Assembly: GCA_000171875.1 (NCBI GenBank)
Contig: ABHI01000002.1
Location: 310,001-374,000 of the forward strand
Direction of reading: 5' to 3'
Source of the DNA: Flavobacteriales bacterium ALC-1
GTDB taxonomy: Bacteria > Bacteroidota > Bacteroidia > Flavobacteriales > Flavobacteriaceae
DNA length: 64,000 nucleotides
The translations under genes and the position numbers were made by a program. Below, piece by piece: positions 35,693-43,276 of the stretch; within the stretch, counting starts at the first letter, position 1; every line of letters starts with the position of its first letter. The notes below the pieces were generated by a model. That model saw nothing but the letters and a program-made list of their open reading frames with translations. It was not told where the DNA came from and ran no database searches.

Positions 35693-36231
35693 TGAAAGGA
35701 ATTGTCTTTACAGAGTTTTTAGAGTTAGTAGAAGATAAATTTGGCTTAGAAATGGTTGATAAAATTATTTCGAGCTCCGAATTAGAATCTGGTGGAATTT
35801 ACACATCAGTTGGAACATATAGCTTTTCTGAGATGTTACAATTATTACAGCATTTAAGTGATAATACAGGTTTGTCTATAGATACATTATTACTCGTATA
35901 TGCAGAACATTTTTTCAGTGTTTTAGAAGATAGTTACCCTGGTTTGTTAGCCACATATAAAGATCCAATTGAGATGATATCGTCTATTGAAAACCATATT
36001 CATGTTGAGGTTAGAAAGATATATCCAGATGCAGAGTTGCCAACTTTTGAAGTTGTTGAAAAAACTAAAGATTCTTTGGTTATGATATACACCTCTAGCA
36101 GAGCAATGCATCATTTCGGTTTAGGTCTTATGAACAAAACTTTTGAGCATTTTAATTCTACCGCAACTATAGAACTAGAAAAAATCAAAGAAGATGGTAC
36201 AGAAGTAAGATTCATTATCAATAAAAATTAA
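35692..36231 (+). CDS. H-NOX heme nitric-oxide-binding sensor
   Basis: 179 residues, the size of a stand-alone H-NOX domain. Diagnostic residues are present at or near canonical positions: proximal heme ligand His102 (IENHIHVEVRKIYP), Pro117 and the heme-propionate triad Y-x-S-x-R at Tyr133-Ser135-Arg137 (MIYTSSRAM). The region after Arg137 (AMHHFGLGL) has no tyrosine at the place that gives oxygen binding in some H-NOX proteins, so selectivity for NO over oxygen is expected. In other bacteria stand-alone H-NOX proteins inhibit an adjacent histidine kinase when NO is bound. Here the kinase gene overlaps the H-NOX stop (TAATG). Confidence 0.92.
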   Translation: MKGIVFTEFLELVEDKFGLEMVDKIISSSELESGGIYTSVGTYSFSEMLQLLQHLSDNTGLSIDTLLLVYAEHFFSVLEDSYPGLLATYKDPIEMISSIENHIHVEVRKIYPDAELPTFEVVEKTKDSLVMIYTSSRAMHHFGLGLMNKTFEHFNSTATIELEKIKEDGTEVRFIINKN

Positions 36232-38306
36232 TGAGTCAAGACCAACTTGACATATTAAAACGTGCACTTCAGCGCGAAAAACTAGCAAGAAAAGCTGCTG
36301 AAAAAATTCTTGAAGAAAAATCAAGAGAACTCTACCAAACATCACAAAAATTAGAAAGTTTATTAGACGAGAAATCTACTCAACTTCAAGGTATTTTTGA
36401 GAACATTGTTGATGCCTATGTAGTTATGGATGTTAATGGTAATGTTCTAAAATTTAATGAAGCTGCTACGAAACTTTTTGGCTATAATATTGATGAAGAA
36501 TCCGTTAATGTTGTAGATCTAATTTATAAAGAAGATGCTGAATATGCAATGACTTCATTTGCAGAATTACGCAACAAAGGATACTTTAAAAACTATGAGG
36601 CTAGAGTCTATACAAAAAGTAAAGAAGTTAAATGGGTACATATAAATGCTAGTGTTGTATTTGATAAAGAAAACACAGCAATTGCGGCTCAAGGTATAGT
36701 TAGAGATATTACGAGTACAAAACGTAATAACGAAATAATTGAAGAACAAAAAAGCCAGTTAGACGCTATTGTTCAAAACTCATCGATAGGAATTGTTCTT
36801 ACGCAATACGGTAATATTTTAAGAACTAATGCATCTATTCAAAATAGCTTGGGTTACACAGAGGAAGAACTTTCAAATCTTACTGTTAAGGATATTTCTT
36901 TTCCTGAAGATTTTCCTCAATCTAAAGCATACATAACAAAGATGGATTCTGGGGAGTTAGATAACTTTGTTATTCAAAAGCGATATAAGAAAAAAAACGG
37001 TTCTGTTCTTTGGGCCAAAACTAATGTAAGTGCAGTAAGAGATAGTGATGGAAATATAAAATACCAAGTAGCACTTGTTGAGGATGTCACTTTAGAAAGA
37101 GAACAGTCACTAATAATAGATATGATTAATGATGTTGCTAAGGCTATCCTTGGTAAAATGGATATCTATGAAATAGCTAAAGAAATCACTAATAATATTG
37201 CTGAATATTTAGATACAAATGATTGTATTATTTATTTAGTAGATAATGAGAATAATAGTTTAGAACAGATTGCGGCTTATGGATCTAAACTTAATGATAA
37301 AAATGAAATTAAAGATAAAATAGTAATGCCCTTAGGAGAAGGGATTGTTGGATGCGTCGCTAGATCTGGTAAAGCTGAAATAATCAATGACACAAGTAAG
37401 GATATCAGATATGTTGTAGATGATGAGAGGCGATTTTCTGAAATAGCTGTACCAATAATTAGTGATGGGAATGTGATTGGCATTATTGATTCTGAACATA
37501 TTTCTAAAAGCTATTTTACTAAAAAGCATCTAAGAACTCTAAAGAATATTGCTAGTTTAGTTGCTATGCAATTGAAAAGTGCTATTAACCTAAGAGAACG
37601 AGAAAAAGTTGAGCTTAAAAACACTGTTTTATTAGAGGCTTTAGCTAAGAGTAATGATGAGTTGCAAGAATACGCTCATATTGTTTCTCACGATTTAAAA
37701 TCACCTTTACGAAGTATAGATGCTCTTGTGAGCTGGATAAAAGAAGATAATAAAGGCAAACTAGACGATGTTACTATACAAAACTTCGGCTTAATTGAAA
37801 CTACTTTAGAAAAAATGGAGCAACTCATTTCAGACATTCTATTATATTCTAGTGTAGGATCTGAATCTAAAGAGGAAAGCGATGTTGATATAAATGTGCT
37901 TATAAATGAATTGAGGCAAATTCTATATGTGCCAGAACATATTTCAATTAATATTATAAACAAACTACCAACCGTTTTTGGGGATAAGACAAAGCTTCAA
38001 CAGTTATTTCAAAACTTAATAAGCAATGCCATTAAATTTATTGATAAAGAAAGTGGACTAATAGAAATTGATGTTGTAGAGCAAAAATCGTATTATCAAT
38101 TTTCAATAAAAGATAATGGTGTAGGTATAGATAAAAAGCATCATGATAAGATTTTTAAAATATTTCATGCATTAAATAAAAATAAGGAATCTACAGGTAT
38201 AGGATTATCTATAGTAAAAAAGATAGTCGATTTACATAAAGGCGAAATTTGGTTAGAATCTGAACCAAATATGGGTACAACGTTTTTCTTTACATTTAAA
38301 AAGTAA
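36231..38306 (+). CDS. PAS-PAS-GAF sensor histidine kinase associated with H-NOX
   Basis: 691 residues, no membrane helix, so cytoplasmic. It starts with a coiled coil (about 1-50), then PAS1 (LQGIFENIVDAYVVMD..., about 52-170), PAS2 (LDAIVQNSSIGIVLTQYG..., about 178-290) and GAF (about 300-455, LDTNDCIIYLVDNENNSL). HisKA has His487 in YAHIVSHDLKSPLRSI, and HATPase_c has N box LFQNLISNAIKFI and G boxes DNGVGID and STGIGLSIV. No receiver domain is fused, so phosphate must pass to separate proteins: the receiver at 35282, the Hpt at 38310 or the LytTR regulator at 38634. Confidence 0.92.
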   Translation: MSQDQLDILKRALQREKLARKAAEKILEEKSRELYQTSQKLESLLDEKSTQLQGIFENIVDAYVVMDVNGNVLKFNEAATKLFGYNIDEESVNVVDLIYKEDAEYAMTSFAELRNKGYFKNYEARVYTKSKEVKWVHINASVVFDKENTAIAAQGIVRDITSTKRNNEIIEEQKSQLDAIVQNSSIGIVLTQYGNILRTNASIQNSLGYTEEELSNLTVKDISFPEDFPQSKAYITKMDSGELDNFVIQKRYKKKNGSVLWAKTNVSAVRDSDGNIKYQVALVEDVTLEREQSLIIDMINDVAKAILGKMDIYEIAKEITNNIAEYLDTNDCIIYLVDNENNSLEQIAAYGSKLNDKNEIKDKIVMPLGEGIVGCVARSGKAEIINDTSKDIRYVVDDERRFSEIAVPIISDGNVIGIIDSEHISKSYFTKKHLRTLKNIASLVAMQLKSAINLREREKVELKNTVLLEALAKSNDELQEYAHIVSHDLKSPLRSIDALVSWIKEDNKGKLDDVTIQNFGLIETTLEKMEQLISDILLYSSVGSESKEESDVDINVLINELRQILYVPEHISINIINKLPTVFGDKTKLQQLFQNLISNAIKFIDKESGLIEIDVVEQKSYYQFSIKDNGVGIDKKHHDKIFKIFHALNKNKESTGIGLSIVKKIVDLHKGEIWLESEPNMGTTFFFTFKK

Positions 38307-38309
38307 TTT

Positions 38310-38627
38310 ATGGAACAACCTAATCTATCCTATATACATAGCATGTCGGGAGGTGATAAAGCTTTTGAGAAAAAACTTATTGATATCATCAAAAAAGAGT
38401 TTCCAGAAGAGAAACAAGTATACTTTGATAATATTGCTGCTGAAAATTTTAAAGAAGCAGCTGAAAATGTACATAAACTTAAACATAAAATTAGTATTTT
38501 AGGGCTTGTTAAAAGTTATGAAATTGCTGTAGATTATGAGCATAATCTTTTAGAAAACAGCATTGAAGGTAAAGCAGATTTCGAATCTATTTTACAACTC
38601 ATAACGGATTTTTTAAAGAGCTTATAA
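38310..38627 (+). CDS. Free-standing Hpt phosphotransfer protein
   Basis: 105 residues forming one four-helix Hpt domain. The phosphorylated histidine is likely His55 in ENVHKLKHKISILGL, matching the A-H-x-L-K-G pattern with His replacing Gly. It starts 3 bp after the kinase stop. It can shuttle phosphate between the upstream receiver and the LytTR regulator encoded 6 bp downstream, completing a His-Asp-His-Asp relay. Confidence 0.85.
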   Translation: MEQPNLSYIHSMSGGDKAFEKKLIDIIKKEFPEEKQVYFDNIAAENFKEAAENVHKLKHKISILGLVKSYEIAVDYEHNLLENSIEGKADFESILQLITDFLKSL

Positions 38628-38633
38628 ATATTT

Positions 38634-39344
38634 ATGAATTGTATTATTATCGATGATGAAGCTACTGCAAGAGCTATTATTGGACAGTTGTGTAACAATG
38701 TGCCTAGCTTAAATGTTTTAGAAGAATTTCCCAATGCAATGCAGGCTATTAAATATTTAAACTCTAATGAGGTCGATTTAATCTTTTTGGATATTCACAT
38801 GCCAGATTTTACAGGTTTCGATTTTATAGATACTATTAAAAATCCACCTAAGACCATCTTAACGACATCAGATCCTAAATTTGCTATACAAGCATTTGGT
38901 TATGATTGTATTGTAGATTATTTGGTGAAACCGATTACGCCAGAACGTTTTCAAAAAGCTATTGATAAAGCCTTAGCTATTAAGCCTACTGTAGCAAAAG
39001 AAAAACAGTCTAATCAAGTAGAAACCACTTCTGGCAATGACTTATATGTAAACATAGATCGTCGCCTTATTAAAATTGATATCCCTAGTATTTATTTAGT
39101 GGAAGCTAAAGGAGATTATATTCAGGTGAAAACAGAAGATAAAAATTACACAGTACATTCTACATTAAAGAAAATAGAAGAAAAGCTGCCTAAAAGTCTA
39201 TTTTTAAAGATTCATCGCTCTTATATTATCAATGTCGATAAGATTATTGATATAGAAGATAATAGTGTATTGATAAAGAAAGACGTTATCCCAGTGAGTC
39301 GTTCTAACCGACCAGAATTAATGAAGCGTCTTAATTTACTGTAA
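38634..39344 (+). CDS. LytTR-family DNA-binding response regulator
   Basis: 236 residues. The receiver has D7-D8-E9, phosphoacceptor Asp53 in IFLDIHMPDFTG, Thr/Ser in ILTTSDP and Lys in YLVKPI. The C-terminal LytTR domain (about 135-236) shows LYVNIDRRLIKIDIPSIYLVEAKGDYIQVKT, the HSTLKKIEEKLP helix, FLKIHRSYIINVDKI and IPVSRSNRPELMKRLNLL. LytTR proteins bind tandem direct repeats about 21 bp apart, which is what lies upstream of this operon and of five further transcription starts in the window. It is probably the regulator of that set. Confidence 0.92.
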   Translation: MNCIIIDDEATARAIIGQLCNNVPSLNVLEEFPNAMQAIKYLNSNEVDLIFLDIHMPDFTGFDFIDTIKNPPKTILTTSDPKFAIQAFGYDCIVDYLVKPITPERFQKAIDKALAIKPTVAKEKQSNQVETTSGNDLYVNIDRRLIKIDIPSIYLVEAKGDYIQVKTEDKNYTVHSTLKKIEEKLPKSLFLKIHRSYIINVDKIIDIEDNSVLIKKDVIPVSRSNRPELMKRLNLL

Positions 39345-39347
39345 ACC

Positions 39348-39435
39348 ATTCGTCGATAGTAAAAAGCCATCTAACGTAGGTTGAATCACTTCAAACGAAA
39401 ATTAAAAAATAGCCCTTAAATACGCGATAAATTTG
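39348..39435 (+). promoter_or_regulatory. Regulatory site C: tandem half-sites before the type IX-secreted protein
   Basis: ATTCGTCGATA (39348), ATCTAACGTAG (39369) and the weaker TTCAAACGAAA (39390) are 21 bp apart. TAAATTTG (39428) is a perfect -7 element 38 bp after the third. The first half-site starts 4 bp after the LytTR stop codon. Confidence 0.7.
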
Positions 39436-39449
39436 TTTCAGAAATTAAA

Positions 39450-42062
39450 ATGAAACGAATGAAATCGCAACTTTACACTTTAAAAAATCAACTTTTGCTA
39501 ATTGCTATTTTGGCTTTTAGTTTTAGCAGTCAAGCACAAGAGGATATTCCTTTTAATTGTGACTTTAATGCTTACCTATTTCAATATAATGATGTTTATG
39601 CTATTGACTTAGCCTCTGGTAATTCTTATCTAGTCGCTGAGGATGTTACTGAAGCTTCAATAAATGCAGCAGCCTACAATCCGGCAGATGGCTTTATTTG
39701 GGGATCTTTAAAAGGCTCTAAAGATATTGTTAGAATAGGCAAGAACTTTACAACATCAATTTATAATGTACCGGAACTTCCAAATAGTAATAGATATATT
39801 GGTGATGTAAGTGCAGAAGGAATGTACTACTTAAAAGGAGGTGGTACAACCTATTATAAAATTGACTTAGATCCTGAGTCTTCAAATTATATACAACATA
39901 ATGCTACAGAAAACTTATCACAAAGTTTAAGTATCCACGATTGGGCATTTAATGCAGTAGATGGTCAGTTATATACGGTTGAGAAAGAGACTAATATTTT
40001 ATACAGAATCAATCCTGTAAACGGTGTTGTCAGTTCTTTAGGTGAGGTGCCAATTTTAGCAGGAAACAATTATACCTATGGAGCTGTTTATTTTGATGTA
40101 GAAGGTCGTTTTTATGTGTCAGCAAATCAAACCGGAACCATATATGTGATCCAAGCAGTGCAGGATGTAAATTCAACTGCAGATATGGATTCTAATTTGT
40201 TTGCTTTTGGGCCTTCTAGTGCTAGTAATGATGGGGCACGTTGTCCTACAGCACCAGTAGCACAAGAAATTTGTGATAATGGTATTGACGACGATGGAGA
40301 TGGACTTATAGATTGTGAAGATCCTTCATGCTCAGGTTTTGGACTATGTGAAGTGATTGAGCCACCAACTTCTGGTGGAAACGAAGGAGGTTTAGAGAGT
40401 AATAATAGACTTTCTGAGCAAATCAACGCTCGTAATTTTAACAGAGCAAAAACAGGTTACACATTCGATAGAAGTGTGGCCCCAAAATTAACGCGAGATT
40501 TTCAATACGCACAACGCAATACAAATAGTGGTCTTATACTACAAGACTTTATGCCTTTAGAAATTATAGGAGAAACTGAAGCGGTAGAATCTACACCAGC
40601 AGACTTAATTAATATTACTAATGCTACTGAGATTTACGCTGTAGATTATATGAATCAGGGCACCCCTTTTGCGACCATCTTAGCTTTAAAAACTGAAGAT
40701 GGAGTCTATGAGCATACCAAGTATATTTGTGACCGTTTATTAGGAGCACAATTAATTTCGGTGAGTACCATAACCATTAATGAGCAACCTTTTATAAAGT
40801 CGATTATTAGAAATGTAGATGGTACATATGAGTTTGTCTTAAGCTTATCGGCTAAGGTGATTAATAACAATGAAAACTTCGCTATAGAAAGCCATTGGAA
40901 TTTAGATCAGTACGAAGACAATGTCACCTTTTATAACTTTCAGATATGGGCAAACTCTGTCGATGACTTATACCTTTTAGGTGAAGAAGTCTTGAATTTA
41001 TTGAATGTTGAAAAACCAATTGCTGAGTTCAACAACTCAACTCCACCAACCGTATTTGTTAGAAAAGGGCAATATATTAATGGCGGTTTAGACTTACAAA
41101 TTGTAAATACTAACGGAACAGAAACCATAACATTAGATGCTGGTTATAGAACTACAGAGACTGGTGAGTTTCAAAATATGAGTAGCACATTAAATTTGGG
41201 TGGACAATACATCACCAACCTAACCGTACAAACTGGAGATTTGTTCGATATCGGATTTAGGATTGGTGATGGTATTGCTACACCAGACGATTTATTTATG
41301 TCTGATGGGCCTTGGGGAATTGATGATTCTCGTGACGACACAACAGTGAGTATGTACGAGGTTACAACAAATAATTTTGAATTTGAGACTACAGATTTCG
41401 TTATAGAGCGTAATATTAATTTAGCAGGTACGACGAGTTCTTATGTGGCAGCTTACAGAGCTTTAACACCAAGATTTAGTGCCATAGATCTAACAGATTA
41501 TAATAGCTTTAAGTTGAGTGCAAAAGGTACAGGAAACTTAGAAATAACATTTGTAAAGCAGAGTACTACCAATTGGGAAGACCAATATAAAACAACGGTT
41601 GCACTAACAAACACATCACAAGACTTTGTCTTACCAATTTCGGAGTTTACAGCTGGTAATGGTACAGAAGCAGTATTAGATGATGTGGTAACACTAGTCT
41701 TTACATTGGTAGCAGAAGATGGCACTGCAACAACAAAATCATTAGAGCTAAACAACTTACGTTTATCTCAAAACAGTGCTTTGTCTGTAGAAGACTTTGA
41801 AAGTGATACTAAAACACTAAGAGCCTATCCTAACCCAATGACCTCTAAAACAACAATTGGCTTCACTGCAAGCCAAAGTGAAACAGTACAGTTTGTTGTG
41901 TACGATCAATTAGGCAAGCAAGTCTATAACACCACTTATAATGCTGTAGCAGGTAAAAACAGCATCACCTTAAACAGAGAGAACTTAAGCTCAGGCTTAT
42001 ACTTCTGTAAAATCGTTAGTAATCAGTACAATTTTAATCCCTTAAAACTGATTATTAATTAA
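39450..42062 (+). CDS. Large secreted protein with type IX secretion C-terminal sorting domain
   Basis: 870 residues. It has a signal peptide (ATG 39450 or 39459, ending FSSQAQ), then about 240 residues of beta-propeller-like repeats (VYAIDLASGNSYLVAEDV, AAYNPADGFIWGSL, QLYTVEKETNILYRINP) of the DUF6923 kind. A Ca-binding CDNGIDDDGDGLIDCEDP loop and an alpha/beta middle region follow, with a carbohydrate-binding-module-like stretch (SFKLSAKGTGNLEITFVKQS) before the end. The last 75 residues are a T9SS type A sorting domain (YPNPMTSKTTIGF...VVYDQLGKQVY...LSSGLYFCKIVS). It should be exported and attached to the cell surface, perhaps as a matrix protein of the polysaccharide made by the adjoining genes. 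Confidence 0.85.
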   Translation: MKRMKSQLYTLKNQLLLIAILAFSFSSQAQEDIPFNCDFNAYLFQYNDVYAIDLASGNSYLVAEDVTEASINAAAYNPADGFIWGSLKGSKDIVRIGKNFTTSIYNVPELPNSNRYIGDVSAEGMYYLKGGGTTYYKIDLDPESSNYIQHNATENLSQSLSIHDWAFNAVDGQLYTVEKETNILYRINPVNGVVSSLGEVPILAGNNYTYGAVYFDVEGRFYVSANQTGTIYVIQAVQDVNSTADMDSNLFAFGPSSASNDGARCPTAPVAQEICDNGIDDDGDGLIDCEDPSCSGFGLCEVIEPPTSGGNEGGLESNNRLSEQINARNFNRAKTGYTFDRSVAPKLTRDFQYAQRNTNSGLILQDFMPLEIIGETEAVESTPADLINITNATEIYAVDYMNQGTPFATILALKTEDGVYEHTKYICDRLLGAQLISVSTITINEQPFIKSIIRNVDGTYEFVLSLSAKVINNNENFAIESHWNLDQYEDNVTFYNFQIWANSVDDLYLLGEEVLNLLNVEKPIAEFNNSTPPTVFVRKGQYINGGLDLQIVNTNGTETITLDAGYRTTETGEFQNMSSTLNLGGQYITNLTVQTGDLFDIGFRIGDGIATPDDLFMSDGPWGIDDSRDDTTVSMYEVTTNNFEFETTDFVIERNINLAGTTSSYVAAYRALTPRFSAIDLTDYNSFKLSAKGTGNLEITFVKQSTTNWEDQYKTTVALTNTSQDFVLPISEFTAGNGTEAVLDDVVTLVFTLVAEDGTATTKSLELNNLRLSQNSALSVEDFESDTKTLRAYPNPMTSKTTIGFTASQSETVQFVVYDQLGKQVYNTTYNAVAGKNSITLNRENLSSGLYFCKIVSNQYNFNPLKLIIN

Positions 42063-42087
42063 CCCTTAATTAAACCTTATGTGCATT

Positions 42088-42114
42088 AGGCAAAAGTGAA
42101 AGCTTTTGCCTTTT
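42088..42114 (+). terminator. Terminator after the type IX-secreted protein gene
   Basis: AGGCAAAAG-TGAAAG-CTTTTGCCT with T-rich tail, 25 bp after the stop. Confidence 0.85.
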
Positions 42115-42158
42115 GTTGTTTCTGCCATTCAGAGTAGTAATGTCATTTGGAGTACTAT

Positions 42159-42244
42159 TGTCATTCAGAGCGCAGCGAAGAATCGCTTTATAAGTAAGTT
42201 TTAATTTATAAAGATTCTTCGGTCATGCTTCCCTCTGAATGACA
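42159..42244. repeat. Long imperfect inverted intergenic repeat
   Basis: TGTCATTCAGAG...GCGAAGAATC (42159-42184) is opposed by GATTCTTCG...CTCTGAATGACA (42213-42244). Such TGTCATTCnGAG palindromes are, to my knowledge, dispersed intergenic elements in Bacteroidetes. The remaining bases up to 42395 contain no gene. Confidence 0.65.
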
Positions 42245-42397
42245 GCAGCATTTTGATTTTGTTTTTTGTGGTGGTTTGGGTTTTATAGGTATATTTATGA
42301 ATCAATATTTTTGTGATATCATATTGGAATGTAAAATTAAAAAGAGCAATCAAAATGATTTACATAAGAAGAATATAGACAATTGATTATATTCAAT

Positions 42398-42407
42398 TGT
42401 TGGCTAC
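42398..42407 (+). repeat. Left boundary repeat of a cassette-like unit
   Basis: TTGGCTACA (42399-42407) is the reverse complement of TGTAGCCAA at 43145-43153. The two lie just outside the TlpA-like gene. Confidence 0.5.
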
Positions 42408-42429
42408 AATAAAACAAAACCTACCTGAA

Positions 42430-43149
42430 ATGAAACGACTTTTTTCAATTTTAATTCTGACTTTATTAATAAGTTGTAATAATGAAAGACCTGAACCAAA
42501 TTATTATAGAAATCTATTCACAGGAGAAATATTAAACAAATCGGAATTTCAAGAGCTTCAAACATCTTTTTATATAAATTATAAAGATTCAATCGAAAAA
42601 CCGAAAATAATTTGGAATTTTTCTAAGCTAGAAAAATCTGCCGATTCAATAATTCAGAACTTTAAATATGATATGAGAATTGGAGACAAATACATAATTC
42701 GAGCTCAAGATTATAAAAAAATTGGAATGACAATTCCTGAACAAAACTTTAAATCAATTGATGGAGAAAAAATAACAATTGGTGGAATTCAAGATAAACC
42801 AACATTAATAAATCTATGGTTTATTCAATGTCCTGGATGTATTGCTGAAATGCCTGCTCTGAATAGATTAAAAGAAAAATATTCTGATAAAGTAAATTTT
42901 GTTTCTTTGACTTACGAAAAAGAAGAAGACGTTAGGGAATTCCTAAAGAAGCGGGAATTTGAATTTACACACATTGTAAATAATGAGAAATTTTTAAAAG
43001 AATTATATTCATTCTCATATCCCGAAAATATTTTCATTGATAAAAACGGAATAATTACAAATATAGAAGGTCCACTTCCAAGTCATTTGGATACAGATGT
43101 TGACATAGCGATTGAATATTTTGAAAGATTAATTAAAAAATTACTGTAG
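42430..43149 (+). CDS. TlpA/thioredoxin-like lipoprotein
   Basis: 239 residues from ATG 42430, which places a lipoprotein signal first (KRLFSILILTLLISCNNE); the longer frame from 42397 overlaps the boundary repeat. The thioredoxin fold carries an active-site CPGC in NLWFIQCPGCIAEMPALNRL (the usual Trp is replaced) and a cis-Pro in FSYPENIFIDKNG. It should act as a periplasm-side thiol-disulfide protein. It is unlike its neighbours in context: it is enclosed by inverted TTGGCTACA boundaries and followed by a long hairpin, as if it were a mobile gene cassette placed in the polysaccharide locus. Confidence 0.85.
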   Translation: MKRLFSILILTLLISCNNERPEPNYYRNLFTGEILNKSEFQELQTSFYINYKDSIEKPKIIWNFSKLEKSADSIIQNFKYDMRIGDKYIIRAQDYKKIGMTIPEQNFKSIDGEKITIGGIQDKPTLINLWFIQCPGCIAEMPALNRLKEKYSDKVNFVSLTYEKEEDVREFLKKREFEFTHIVNNEKFLKELYSFSYPENIFIDKNGIITNIEGPLPSHLDTDVDIAIEYFERLIKKLL

Positions 43150-43276
43150 CCAACACCGTATATAATTTATTGCTAGTTCTAGCCTACTTACGAAAATCCT
43201 CGCGGATTTTCTATTCGGTTTGTATTTGCTAAATTAGGTGCTTAAAACACGCAACAAACCATATACAAACACGTTA
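43145..43276. repeat. attC-like long hairpin element at the 3' side of the TlpA-like gene
   Basis: Starts with TGTAGCCAAC at the end of the gene. Outer arms GTATATAATTTATTGC (43158-43173) and GCAACAAACCATATAC (43251-43266) are complementary at 13 of 16 positions. In the middle is a perfect hairpin GAAAATCC-TCGC-GGATTTTC (43192-43211). It ends at ACGTTACC, where it meets the stop codon of the outer-membrane protein gene. The overall architecture recalls integron attC or VCR-like recombination sites, but no integrase is present in the window. Confidence 0.55.

Noticed and set aside
42398..43276. A true integron with integrase
   Set aside because: No integrase gene and no clean GTTRRRY core are visible; only a cassette-like layout is supported.
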